A DNA stretch of 64,000 nucleotides from Luzula sylvatica (GCA_946800325.1 OX326960.1:50215355-50279354), one strand, 5' to 3'; shown: positions 47,591 through 59,823, counted from the first letter of the stretch. Program-made: numbers and translations. The notes: generated by a model from the letters alone, not told the origin.

Positions 47591-49795
47591 TCTATACTAT
47601 ATACTAATTCAAGGGGATTTGCAGCCCCCTGGTGCAGCCACGTCACCAGGGGCCTATTCGTAAATTTTTTTTTTTTTACATTTTGGTCCTTTTTTATTTA
47701 CAATTTGGTCCTTTTTAAAAAAAATAAATTACATTTTGGTCCTTTTTTTTTACATTTTAGTCCTTTATTTTTGCATTTTGGTCCTTCGAGTTTTAATATT
47801 CACATTTTGGTCCAGCGGCCTCAAATTGGTCCTGTTTTTTAAAAAAAATTACATTTTGGTCCTTTTTTATCACATTTCGATCCTTTATATTTGCATTTTG
47901 GTCCTTCGAAGTTTTAAAATTTACATTTTGGTCCTTTATTATTTTTCTTGCCTGGTTTAGCCACGTCACCAGGGGCCTATTTGTAAAAACAAATTTTTTT
48001 TTTACATTTTGGTCCTTTTTTATTTACAAATTGGTCCTTTTTTCGAAAAAAAATTACATTTTGGTCCTTTTTTTTAACATTTTTGTCCTTTATATTTGCA
48101 TTTTGGCCCTCAAAGTTTTGAAAAAAATATTTATTTTATATTTTGGTCCTTTTTTATTTACAAATTGGTCCTTTTTTCGAAAAAACAATTACATTTTGGT
48201 CCTTTTTTTTTAAATATTTATTTTACATTTTGGTCCTTTTTTCGAAAAACAATTACATTTTGGTCCTTTTTTAATTACATTTTGGTCCTTTATATTTGCA
48301 TTTTGGCCCTTCGAAGTTTTGAAATTTACTTTTTAATCCAGGGGCCTCAAATTGGTCCTATTTTTTAAAAAAAATTATATTTTGGTCCTTTTTTCACATT
48401 TTGGTCATTTATATTTGCATTTTGGTACTTCGAAGTTTTAAAATTTACATTTTGGTCCTTTATTATTTTTCTTGCCTGGTGCAGCCACGTCACCAGAGGC
48501 CTATTTGTAAAAAAAAATATTTTTTTTACATTTTGGTCCTTTTTTATTTACAAATTGGTCCTTTTTTCGAAAAAAAATTACATTTTGGTCCTTTTTTGTT
48601 TACATTTTGGTCCTTTATATTTGCATTTTGGCCCTTCGAAGTTTTGAAATTTACATTTTAGTCCAGGGGCCTCAAATTGGTCCTATTTTTTAAAAACATT
48701 TATATTTTGGTCCTTTTTTCACATTTTGGTCCTTTATATTTGCATTTTGGTCCTTCGAAGTTTTAAAATTTACATTTTGGTCATTTATTATTTTTCTTGA
48801 AAAACTAAAAGAAAATTATAATAAGTTGAACAATATTAATAAAAGAACATCTTGCAAATATTTAAAAATAAAATATCACAAAACTATTAAAAAATACATA
48901 AAAAGAAAACTAACATAAAAAATAGATGTTTAAATAGATATTTTCTATGAATATATTTGCAAGATGTTTATTTATTATCATTTAATGTCAGTTTTTTTAT
49001 GAATAAAGAATGTAATATTAAAATTATATAAACAAAATATGTAATAATTTAAATTTTTTTAAATCACTACGTGTTAAGAAGTGTTTATGAATTTTCTTAA
49101 AATTAATAAAAAATAACAAAAATAAGTTTTAATTATTACATATGAGATTTGGAGGGTATTTTGGGAAAAAAAAAATTAATATCATCCATAAGGAGTATTT
49201 TAAAATAAAAGTTTGGTAAAAAGTTTTTTTTTTTTGGAGTTTACGAAAAGATAGAGATTTTTTTATAATATCCAAAAAAAATTAGAGGGTTAAAAATATA
49301 CCAAATCATGGATGTGCGAATAATCATGACATAATTTAAATTAAAGGTTCGAACGAAACGGTTAGCGATGACATCGTCAAACTTTGTTGTTGGCTGACCA
49401 CACAAAGGACGAAAAATATTTGTGCTAAATATGTAGCGAAATTAAGGATTTGTGAAATTAAAAACACTTTTTTTTTCAGCAATGTTTTCTGAACTATTAT
49501 GTTCTTAATAAATTTCATGACGACTCATTCGTTCTTTTTCCTTATTTTACTTATGAAGTATAAAATATAGATAATTTTTTTAGCAATAACCGTTTGAATT
49601 ATTCAAGAAATCCGGCTCTTAAAATATTCAAACGATTTTTGCTACAAAATTTCACTCGCACACAACACACTAAATTACACATATAATAATGATTACAAAA
49701 AGAAAGTCACATACACAAAATGAACAACAATTTTTTTCAACTACATTACTTATAAACCCGAACAGCCCCGCGCAATTGCGCGGGGGTAATGCTAG
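47591..49795 (+). mobile_element. Non-autonomous Helitron, 2,205 bp, both ends resolved
   Basis: The 5' end TCTATACTATATACTAATTC (47591) follows host A; the 3' end is a perfect 20-bp palindrome CCCCGCGCAATTGCGCGGGG (49766-49785), a 10-bp spacer GTAATG included, and CTAG (49792-49795) before host T. This A|T insertion without target duplication is the Helitron signature. Inside are an expanded TTTTGGTCC array (47625-48790), an AT-rich middle, and near the 3' end a palindromic AACCGTTTGAATT element (49582-49640) shared with the Helitron-like element at 29.2 kb. No Rep/helicase frame. Confidence 0.88.
47625..48790 (+). repeat. TTTTGGTCC array inside the Helitron
   Basis: More than 30 copies of ACATTTTGGTCCTTTTTT-like units with variants (CAAATTGGTCC, GCATTTTGGCCCTTCGAAG). 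Higher-order blocks begin with CCTGGTGCAGCCACGTCACC AGG-type sequence near 47627, 47951 and 48475. That starter is itself near-palindromic (CCTGGTG...CACCAGG). All frames through it are low complexity. Confidence 0.92.
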
Positions 49796-50723
49796 TATTA
49801 TATAATAGAATGTTCGCAATATATACACATTTCAAAAAGATTCTTTCTCTGTCAAGTGTAGTAAATGTTTTGCAATATACAAATCATGACTTGGCGTAAT
49901 GTGGCATTGAAATAAATCAGAGAGCTTGATTCTCTCAATGTGGCATTAAAATATGTAGTATGAGAAAAGACAAATGCAAAATATGGTAGAAAAATATCAT
50001 AAATCGCACACACATAACTTAAACAACCATTTGTTTTTTAATTATGAAAAATACCTCCATAACAAGCAATTGAAGCTACATACACCACTATGCAGCCCCA
50101 ACTGGGTACCCAGAGAAATATCTAAGTATACATCCTCAAAAAAAAGGAAGACAAAGAAAAAATAAAAGGAAGAAGAAACCCATTTCCAAAATAAATGGGA
50201 AAAGGAAAACTAATGATGAGATAAAGGCGAAAAGCCTCTCTAAACCCTAATTTTGCAGAAAAGCAAATAATTGGTTTAGGGACTCCCAGTTTTCCCTCAC
50301 TGGAATTCACTCTCAATATGATCTATTCAGTTTATTTACATAACATCATAATTTTGAAGATATATCAATCCTACATATTCAAGCGCAATGCTGGTGAGTG
50401 CGACTCGACAAGAATTGCCCACAGAATTTGAACGTCTTCGCATTGGCATTTCTTCACATCCTCATATAGAATATAAATCCCTTTCTCTACAAAACAAAAG
50501 AGATATACAATGAAAATATCATTCGAGAAACATAACGGAATACTAAAAGAAGTATATAATATAAGAACATGAGAAAATCAAATAAAATTTTGATTGACAT
50601 ACTTTTTTTGTTGATAGAATGATTGCGGAACCAAATGCTCTTCAGAGGGGCAAAGAGAGTTCTAAGCCACCCCATTAGAGGAAAGAGAGAGAGGGCCAGA
50701 GAGGAAGTAATAGAGAGAGGGGA

Positions 50724-50762
<39 letters not shown>

Positions 50763-50950
50763 TAAACATGAGGGGGGTTTTGTGTTGGGTCTTGGCTTTA
50801 ACATTGCTTTAGGATTGGGTGAAGTCTATTTCAATTTTTCACTACAGTTCTGACACATTTCACATTTGCCTTGTAGTCCAATCATGATTTACACATTTTA
50901 TTTCGGTGCCATGTCACCATCCACCTCTCACTCTTCTCTTTCAAGCTCTC

Positions 50951-51001
<51 letters not shown>

Positions 51002-51854
51002 GAACTCTAACCCTCTATTTTTACTATAATAATTGATGGAGAAACGTATAGTATGACTATGTAAAAATATATTAATTCAATCCAACAACCAAGAAACAAG
51101 GAACTAACAACTATTTGCCTGAACAATATGAATGTGTTAACAAAAAAAAAAATCAATATATTTCTTCAAATAATACCAAACTATCATATTAGCAATAATC
51201 CACATGTCAAATTATAATACTTGTACAAGTATTTTGAAAGTTTACGTATTTTAAAAACGGGTGTTGCATATTTACATGGAAACTGTTTATAAACGACAAA
51301 TAGTTAAAATCATGAAAGGAGAGAGAAAGTAACATAATACCTTCTAAATAGCATCTTTATTAGAAGATAATATATATTTAAGTTGAGTATCAAGCATAAT
51401 GTTTTCCAGATGCTAATTAATTTTACATCATTTTCTTTCTCTCAAGATTTCACCATATCTTAGTGGGGACTACATTATTTTCCATACACGTGTGTCTAAT
51501 GTCAAAATTAACATTTAATACCAACATAATTGCTACAAATTTAATTGCTTTCACGACCTTAACAAAATATATTTGAAAAGTTAAATCTAAGCAAAATAAT
51601 ATCATCACAGAAAAGAGCACTCCAAGACGAATTACAAAAATACAAATCCCCTAATTATTATAATGTAGTGTTTCTGATCATCATTGCCATGATATCTCTC
51701 TCATTCATACTTTTATATCATGATTCATGACAATTAAATGATTGGTTTGAAAAATCAATCATAATTAATTACTAACAAATTATCATAACTAAATTACACA
51801 ACCAAGACTAATTATTTGGAAACTCACAAAACAAACAAAGAACGAGAAGAAATT
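49796..51854. other. Intergenic DNA with GT/GA and CT microsatellites
   Basis: No gene supported. It includes (GT)n(GA)n at about 50723-50762, and a pure CT run at about 50956-51000. The stretch just before 51855 should hold the 3' UTR of the trihelix gene. Confidence 0.55.
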
Positions 51855-52673
51855 TTACATTTTCATGAGGAATTCAATACGCTGCATTTCGAGCTCCCTC
51901 GCAAGCTCCATTCTGTGTTTCTCGAGCTCCATTTCGTGTTGCAGCCTCGAGGTCTCTATTCTCTCGTATAACTTCCCTAACTTGACAATGGCACGTGTAA
52001 CTGCACAAATCCCCTCCATTTTCTTATTCTCCTGGACCGGTCCAGTTTCCTTCATTTTCTTTCCGTTCACCAACGGCTCTGGGGGAAACCCATCTGAGGA
52101 CTCCTCAGACGAAATGGACGGTGGTGATCGCGCACGCTTAGTCAGCATCCGTTGACTGGTACGTTGGCTCGGAGGAGTCGATCGTGGTGCTCGTGAACTA
52201 GGGTTAGGGTTAGCATTATAAGCAGGACCTAATAGAATGTCTAGGCGATGAAAAAATGGCCAACGAGAACTCGCTTTGGATTTCTCCACCTTGTATTTCT
52301 TCTTGAGAGTATCGATTCGGTTTTTGCACTGCGCATCAGTCTTAGGGTTTTTCGAATAGCTATCTCGACTCGTCACGGCGTCCGCCACGTCTTGCCAGTG
52401 CTTTTGCCGGAGATTACCCCGGCTCAATTCAAGGTACCTTTCACCCCAAGCGTCGATCAGTACTGACGTGGCACCTTCGCTCCAGCAATCCTCCCGACCG
52501 CCGCCGAAGCCGGATACACCGCCGACGCTGTTGGAATTACCGCGGGGTTGTTGAATCGGAAGAGCTAGGGTTAGGGTTTGGATGGAAGGCGTGGCAATGG
52601 TGAGAGCCACCGGAGGAGAAGGCGAAGCGGAGATGGAAGAAGATGGATGCGGATCGTCCAATTCCATCTCCAT
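51855..52673 (-). CDS. Trihelix transcription factor, SIP1/ASIL-like clade
   Basis: A single-exon frame of 272 residues. The DNA-binding trihelix domain spans about residues 62-148, with the spaced tryptophans W64 (CWSEGATSVLIDAWGERY), W76, W93 (RQKHWQDVADAV) and W138 (SSRWPFFHRLDILLG), and CKNRIDTLKKKYKVEKSK between. The N-terminus is Ser/Pro and Gly rich. A nuclear-localisation-like KRARSPPS and NGKKMKE follow the domain. The C-terminus (about 220-272) is a Glu/Met-rich coiled coil (LQHEMELEKHRMELARELEM) typical of SIP1-clade factors such as ASIL1, repressors of seed genes. It ends a little earlier than usual relatives. The KMS-like gene starts 936 bp away in the opposite direction. Confidence 0.92.
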   Translation of the reverse strand: MEMELDDPHPSSSISASPSPPVALTIATPSIQTLTLALPIQQPRGNSNSVGGVSGFGGGREDCWSEGATSVLIDAWGERYLELSRGNLRQKHWQDVADAVTSRDSYSKNPKTDAQCKNRIDTLKKKYKVEKSKASSRWPFFHRLDILLGPAYNANPNPSSRAPRSTPPSQRTSQRMLTKRARSPPSISSEESSDGFPPEPLVNGKKMKETGPVQENKKMEGICAVTRAIVKLGKLYERIETSRLQHEMELEKHRMELARELEMQRIEFLMKM

Positions 52674-53608
52674 GGAGACCTCGATTAGGCAGAGAAAGTT
52701 CAGAAGAAAGCAATGGCAATGGCGATTTCAAAGACTTGGCCCAAAATTTGACTTGATTTGGGCTTTTTGGAGTTTTCACAATTTGTCCCTCTATTAGCAG
52801 AAAATATTATATTCATCGTTCATAAAAATAAAAATATCAGATTTTTACCATTTTCAAATCTAAAATACTATGTTTATCATTTGAATCAAGTTTATGTAGT
52901 TAATTTTACAAATTTATTTAATCATTATGATGTTTAGGATTTTTAAGAGGGTAAATAAATATAGTTTTTTTCATTTTTTGAAGGTTAGCATGCTATTTTG
53001 GAGTTTTAGAAGGGTAAATATGTAAATCCTCCAGTTTTATTTATATAATTTCCATGCTTATGCATGCAAATCCAGAACGGATAACCAACCAAAGATGCCA
53101 ACCCGTAAATCTCATCTCCATTCAGTATAAAACTGGAGTTATCCGGTTCAAAGGAATCAACTAGTTCAGCAAAACTTTGTACGGATTAAACTGGAGAAGA
53201 TAAGAATTTCGTCTTCATAAGTACTTTTACATTTTTCTCTGTGATATAATTTATGTAGTTTACTGTGTACAGAGTCATTTATGGAAAATAAATGACCTAT
53301 TACAGGAAAGAATGTGGAGAGTAAATTAGATGAAATAAAAAAATTGAGTATTCTAAGTACCTACAATGAAGCAAAAGAAAAACGCTTGCTTGTTTAGCCG
53401 AGCTTTGAAGCTAAAAACTCCCCCTGAATTTCTCGCGCCTTTTGCTTAAAAGCTTCAGTTTGTCATCATGATTACTTGATGAATGAAACGGAAGTGCAAA
53501 TTTGCGTTCTTTCTTCTCCTTCGTTATAGTTGTCCATTTTGATTATCTCTGAGTTTCTCAAGGTTCTAGCCGAATTTAGGGTTGAGGTATTAGAATTTGT
53601 GTTTTTTT
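52674..53608. promoter_or_regulatory. Shared divergent promoter between trihelix and KMS-like genes
   Basis: About 935 bp separate two start codons that point away from each other. It contains TTTAGAAGGGTAAATATG-like stretches that resemble MITE fragments (52940-53030), and a pyrimidine-rich leader before the KMS-like gene (GCGTTCTTTCTTCTCCTTCG, 53500). No TATA box stands out. Confidence 0.5.
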
Positions 53609-55640
53609 ATGATGGAGGAGGATCAAGCTATTTCTGGTAAAGAACTTATTTTGATTTTGATTTTTAAGTTAACTTGTTTGCTGAATTATGAAATTTGTTT
53701 ATATTTACTCTTTCGATTCCAAAATGGAAAAAATCTAACGAAAAGCATGTTAGGAAATAAAATTGACGATTTTCTGCAGTTAATTCACCTAACCTTGACA
53801 TTTTAGCTTGTTTATTTTCAAATTAAAGATTTCATTTCACTGATTATGCACAATTTCTCTTTGCAGAGCTCCGCGAAAAGCATCGAAGAGATAGAGAGAA
53901 CTTGACACTCTTGAAACAACCAATCAAAACTCTCCATTTTTTCTCATTATCCACTGTACAAAGCTTGAAAAAACTGGTTCTGTACATCCTTAAAAATGGC
54001 GGATGGGTTACATTATCATTTTTCTTGATATTAATCTCTGCAATTTTGCTCATAATCATCGATGGCCCCCATGATAAGGTATCTTTTTGTGATTTTGAGT
54101 TCTATTCATATACTTATTTAGTTATTTATATGCTTACTTAACTTATGAGTTGTATAATTTTAGCATGTGGATGAGGCAATTGAATATGCAAGATATGCTT
54201 TATGGTGGGTGTCTCTCGGCGTGGCTTCTTCCATTGGACTAGGTATTATTGTAATTAATTACATAATCAAGGGTATATATGTAATTAACTTCATTTTGGA
54301 TTATTTCAGGGTCTGGACTGCACACGTTTGTGTTATACTTAGGTCCTCACATAGCCCTGTTCACGATAAAAGCCGTGCAATGCGGTCGAATCGACTTGAA
54401 ATCCGCACCGTACGATACGATAAATCTAAATCGGGCCCCATCATGGCTCGATAAAAGTTGCGGCGAACTTGGTCCACCATTATTTCCTGCACCAATGAAT
54501 TCTCTAGTGAGAATTCCATTAATGAAAATATTGCCTCTAGTTCAGTTAGAATGTGTTCTTTGGGGGGTCGGTACTGCCCTTGGCGAACTTCCTCCTTATT
54601 TTATCTCAAGAGCTGGTATTTCTGCGTTTAAACCCCTGTTAAATTTAGTAATTTTATTTTGTATTTTATCATTTAATTGTGATGGGTATTTTTTTTGGTA
54701 GCGCGTTTATCAGGGAGTAGATTTGAATCGATGGAGGAATTGGATAGTGGATCTTCTAAACAAGATGGATGGCTATCCAAAAACATAAAAAGATGCAAAA
54801 TATGGCTTGTTTCGCATTCTCAACATCTCAATTTCATCACTATATTAATTTTAGCATCAGTACGTTTCTTTAATTTCTCTTTTTTTTTTCCTATATTATT
54901 TTTATTTATTTATAGTTTTGGTTAATTTATTCCTTGTTTATATTGTTTCGTGTAAAAATTGAAGGTGCCGAATCCACTCTTTGATTTAGCTGGAATAATG
55001 TGCGGACAATTTGGGGTCCCGTTTTGGAAATTCTTCATTGCAACCGTAATTGGAAAGGCTCTTGTTAAAACTCACATCCAGGTTTTTAATTATTAAAACC
55101 TCGTATATGACATTCAAAAACTTGCAAAAAGATCCTTGTATTATACCTAAATTATATATTTGTATTTACAGACAATATTTATCATCTCGTTGTGCAACAA
55201 CTCGCTTCTAGAAATCGTCGAAACGAGACTAATTTGGTTACTTGGCCAAATTCCTGGATTTTCAAGTTCTTTACCTTCAATTGTTTCGAAACTTGACTTA
55301 GTCAAAGAGAAGCTTATTTCCACTTCTTCTTCCTCTCAAACTAAGGTATTGACTATTATTCTCCTTTTTTGTATACATTAATAATTAATTAACTCTAATT
55401 GCTAATAAGGTTCTTTGTTTAAATCAGGGTAAAAAATGGAATTTCTCGTTTACATTGATATGGAATAGTGTGATATGGCTCATGGTTGTTAATTTCTTTG
55501 TAACAATTGTGACGTCAAGTGCACAGAGATATCTCAAAAATCAACAAGACTTAGAAATGGATGATAAATTAGAATTATCAACCTCGAATTGTAATACCTC
55601 TGTTTCCGATTCAAATGATGGAACTTCAAAAAACAATTGA
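53609..55640 (+). CDS. KMS: KMS/VMP1-like ER membrane protein
   Basis: Eight exons (53609-53636, 53867-54078, 54164-54242, 54310-54615, 54702-54859, 54965-55081, 55172-55345, 55428-55640) join in frame to 428 residues; Arabidopsis KMS1 is about 416. It belongs to the VMP1/KILLING ME SLOWLY family: polytopic ER proteins with a VTT/DedA core acting as lipid scramblases, needed for the early secretory pathway. Key stretches: [100 protein letters not shown] and [20 protein letters not shown]. Several hydrophobic helices are evident. Two Met codons are adjacent at the start. The C-terminal tail ([20 protein letters not shown]) is polar and variable. Confidence 0.93.
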
Positions 55641-56771
55641 AATTGATTTCGTTTCTAGGAATGTAATGAATGGCAAATGCAAAAACCTTTGTGGAAATAA
55701 ATGTACATGGTATTTCAATTTTAGGGGTAATTTGCGGTATTATCATTCAAAACTCAAAATTCAAATCTTTTCCCTTTATGACTGCAAATTTCAAATTTAT
55801 CCTTCTAAATCTCATTTTCTGTTAAACTGATAAAAAAAATAGTTTGTTATATTTAAAGGAAAACTAGTCCAAATTAATGTCATCTATTTTGGTATTTGTT
55901 TATCTTCAAATTTAGGGGATTTTGAGAAGAAATAATGTGATTTAGATGTAATACTATTAACTTTAACTATTTATTTAAGTTTATAGAGGAACATGAAAAT
56001 CAAATTGTATGTATTAACCTTTAATTTCGGAGTTTTTGATAAAATAAGATAGGAAATTAAGTGTTCTGAATTCATTAGTTTTCAACTTAACGAACTTGAC
56101 AATTGTAAATTAAGGGTTTGGGAAGAATTCATGTGTGTTTTCTTTATCTATGTTCTTTTGTGTGAAAAAAGAAAACGAACTTGACAATTGTAAATTTCTT
56201 TAATTTTCGAAGTTTTCGAGAAAAAACCAAAAATTGAGTATATTGCGTGTATTAAACTTCAAGGTTATCCCTAACTTATCTTTGATTAATTAAAATTCAA
56301 TTTATGAAATAAGAAATCATCAAAACTCAAGTTAATGCCAACCAGTAACTTAGAATATTTCTGACAAGCGTTGAACGATTATCGCACTATAGCGTTCACA
56401 ATGCCTACTCAAAATGATAAGAAATCGTTCGAACTATATTGATTTGCTTTCGAACGTCGCAAGACATTTTTGTTCCAGGAACCAATGGCACATAATCCTA
56501 AAGTTAGCGTTTGAATGACCCACACTTGCATTCAAACGCTAACTAAACAAACACTCTTTTCAAATATTCAAAACTGGAACAAAAATTGAGAAACCGAGTT
56601 TTGCATTCGAACGATCCGTACAGGCGTCCAAACGTTTTGATTATTCATTTTATTCTTTTTCGAACGTTGCAAGATTATATATAGAACAGTTTGCTGAATG
56701 GTACAAATCTGTATCCTCAATTTGTTTGTGTATAAATACACAGTGTATTCACTGGACTTGCTATTTCATTA

Positions 56772-56837
<66 letters not shown>

Positions 56838-57902
56838 CACGCACCCGCGCGCGCGCCACCCACACACACACCTTGATTACTTGTAAGAACACTTTGACAT
56901 GGTTCAGTCAAATTTACTTGATGAAACATTGATCCAGTTTGATATACAGGTTGAAGTAAATCTGTATCACCATGACATTTTAATTTTAGAGGAATTCTTA
57001 AAAAAAAACTCAAAAATTTGTTTGGATATTTAATAATTTTTTCTCACTTTTTAGAATTTCAAAAAACTCCTCTAAACAAAGTTTTGTTTTCGAATATTTT
57101 CTTATAGAAATAAAAACTAACTATGAATGTGTATACTTTTTGGACCAAAATATTTTTCTATTTTTTATTAATTTAAAAATTCATAATTCATAAATGTTCT
57201 TTAATTACCATAAATGTTCTTCAATTGAACATGTCAATTATTGGGTCAATCAATCCACCTAATTATTTTTTGCCATCTCATCAGAGAATTTGGGATGAGT
57301 TTGGGGGGCCAAATATAGTTCCGCTATATGAAATTAGAATGATATATTGGTCCAAATAATATTTAACAGCATCCATAACTAATTTTAATTCTTATAAAAT
57401 ATATTAAAAACAAAACTTTGTTTAGAAAGATTTTGTTTTGAGTATTGTTAGATTCTTTTTAAATATCAAAAAGAGGAAAAAAAAAAGTAGGATTTCCTTT
57501 AATTTTATTGGAATATTCTACTTCCCCCTCCCCCCGTTTTCCTCATAAAATCATGATTCATCATTTTCAATTAATCTCATCATTAACAAAGTTAATTAAT
57601 AATTAATTTATAGCTACTAAAAAATTAATACATAATTAAAATTATTACCATTTAAAAATTAATTAGAAATATTCAAAAATTAATAAATATGGATTAATCG
57701 TTAATTGAAAAAGGACACTCTTGGGATTAATCTTCAAAAATATTACATCCTCAAAGTATAAGGGAAATGAAATGGACATATTAAAAAACCTCAAGTTTAT
57801 TTGTCGGTGGGCTTAATGCATGTTACTTTTTCTCTCATCTCTTGGTTACAATTAATGTCCCTTTGTCCCACGGACAATATGGTCTAAAAAAACATTTACG
57901 AA
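55641..57902. other. Intergenic DNA with CA microsatellite and repeat fragments
   Basis: 55950-56270 has forward copies of the AAATTGAGTATATTGCGTG motif from the 41-46 kb field. 56340-56680 is rich in TTCGAACG/CGTTCGAA units. A (CA)n run of about 30 dinucleotides lies at 56774-56834, continued by GCGCGCGC. 57540-57900 has TTAATTAA-rich sequence and an AAAGGACACTCTTGGGATTAATC that resembles the minisatellite unit next door. No gene. Confidence 0.55.
56774..56834. repeat. (CA)n microsatellite
   Basis: About 30 uninterrupted CA dinucleotides, then AGAGCACGCACCCGCGCGCGCG and a second short CA run. Frames of poly Thr-His through it are not genes. Confidence 0.95.
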
Positions 57903-58620
57903 TGAATTCACGTGAAAAATTAATTAACATTTACAATTAAAGGACACTCAGGGGATTAATTATGATATGAGCTCATTGATATTTTTGACGCGAATTCAAG
58001 AAAAATTAATTAACATTTCAATTAAAGGACACTCAGGGGATTAATTATGATATGAGCTCACTGATATTTTTGACGCGAATTCAAGAAAAATTAATTAACA
58101 TTTCAATTAAAGGACACTCAGGGGATTAATTATGATATGAGCTCATTGATATTTTTGACGCGAATTCAAGAAAAATTAATTAACATTTCAATTAAAGGAC
58201 ACTCAGGGGATTAATTATGATATGAGCTCATTGATATTTTTGACGCGAATTCAAGAAAAATTAATTAACATTTCAATTAAAGGACACTCAGGGGATTAAT
58301 TATGATATGAGCTCATTGATATTTTTGACGCGAATTCAAGAAAAATTAATTAACATTTACAATTAAAGGACACTCAGGGGATTAATTATGATATGAGCTC
58401 ATTGATATTTTTGACGCGAATTCAAGAAAAATTAATTAACATTTACAATTAAAGGACACTCGGGGGATTAATTATGATATGAGCTCATTGATATTTTTGA
58501 CGCGAATTCAAGAAAAATTAATTAACATTTACAATTAAAGGACACTCGGGGGATTAATTATGATATGAGCTCATTGATATTTTTGACGCGAATTTCAAGA
58601 AAAATTAATTAACATTTCAA
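57903..58620. repeat. 85-bp minisatellite, about 8 copies
   Basis: Head-to-tail units of 85-86 bp carrying AATTAACATTTCAATTAAAG, GACACTCAGGGGATTAATTA, TGATATGAGCTCATTGATAT and TTTTGACGCGAATTCAAG. Copies are almost identical; the variants are CAG/CGG in GACACTC, TTTCAATT/TTTACAATT and one CTCACTG. Each unit includes a SacI-like GAGCTC and a GACGCG step. The first unit (57905) starts from AATTCACGTGAAAAATTAA, a variant of the unit end. Confidence 0.93.
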
Positions 58621-59022
58621 TTAACATCAAATTTATGTGTTAATAATATAGATTAAGAATGAATTCACGTGTACTATTTATTGATATTTTATGACTAAAA
58701 ATTAATTCATAACTTTTTGTTAATTGAATTACAAATTAATCCAACTAATTATTTTTTAAATTCACGTAAAAAATAGTGGGAGGAATTGTGGAGGCTAGGT
58801 ATAATTTCGCAACAAATATTGTCCCTTTTACTCGCCTGTATAGAACTGTTTGTTGTTATAAGTTGTAACAGTACTCTACCTCACTTGGTTTGATTCGTTG
58901 GAAAGTATGGGTACCGAATAAATGAATGATTCGTTGGAAAGTTCATTAAAAGAAAAATATACCATGCCTCCATTTTGAGTTAAATAATCCATTAATTTAG
59001 ATGCTAATCAATCTATTTAAAT
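58621..59022. other. Spacer, no gene seen
   Basis: AT-rich, with AATTCACGTG and a TTGATTCGTTGGAAAGT repeat (58886 and 58928). Nothing coding. Confidence 0.5.
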
Positions 59023-59815
59023 CAATGTTACAGAAATTGCTAGGCGCTCGCTAGTCGGCAGGCGACCATCAAGCGCCAAGGATGATTAATCGGAAATCTC
59101 GGCGGATCTCGGCGGATTTTTACTTTTTATATTTTAATACCTAAATTAATTAAACAAAATTACAAATCACAATTTTTTTAATAAGTTTTGAATATAATTT
59201 AACTAACAAAATACACTACGCCACAAAATTAACATAAACTCAAATAATAATTTAAATAACATAACTGATATCCAAATAACGTAATAAAATTTCAAATAAC
59301 ATAACATTATCATGAAAATAAAGAAAGGAGAAAAAAAATGAGCAAGAATGTTTTCGTTTCACGTCTGTCCCCTATTGCAAGAAACGAGATAGGAAAATAA
59401 ATAATTTTCCTTGCATGAAGAGAAAAAAATGAGAAAAAAGAAATGAAACGCAAAATATATATAATTTTAAAAATCTGAAAAAATTTAGTCCAATTTTTTT
59501 TTTTTTTTAATAGTATCCAACAAGCGATCGTTTTCGTTATTGATACCTAATTTTTTTTTAATGTCAATGGGGATCGAACCCACAACCTCTCACAACATAT
59601 GATTTTTTGTGCTTCATACTCAACCAACTAGGCTATGGACTCATTGGCAATCCAAAAAAAAAAAAACACTTATAAATATCGGCTCGGCGGTGGCTTGGCG
59701 GTCTTGGCTGACCCTTGACGGAAATCCGCCAAGCACAAAACGACAAGGGGTTATCTCGATGGCGGACCATCGAGGAGCGATTAATCGGCCGCCAAAACCG
59801 ATTTCTGGAACACTG
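59023..59815. mobile_element. hAT-like non-autonomous element, 793 bp, with nested SINE
   Basis: Termini CAATGTTACAGAAATTG (left) and CAGTGTTCCAGAAATCG (reverse complement of right). Flanks ATTTAAAT (59015-59022) and ATTTAAAC (59816-59823) agree at 7 of 8. Subterminal CTCGGCGGAT, CTTGGCGG and GATTAATCGG motifs recur on both sides. A SINE lies inside (59551-59648). Confidence 0.82.
59551..59648 (-). mobile_element. tRNA-derived SINE, shortened copy, nested in the hAT-like element
   Basis: On the minus strand: CATAGCCTAGTTGGTTGAG (A box), GGTTCGATCCCCATTGACAT (B box), then an A run. It matches the SINE at 37840 but lacks about 40 bp of the 3' part (the stretch with GGACATATGAGCCTTCTCC). No clear target duplication. 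Confidence 0.82.
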
Positions 59816-59823
59816 ATTTAAAC

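Noticed and set aside
47585..48661. Frames with repeated FWSFF/ILVLF motifs
   Set aside because: They are translations of the TTTTGGTCC array in a Helitron.
56698..57013. Poly His/Thr and Cys/Val frames
   Set aside because: They are translations of a CA microsatellite.
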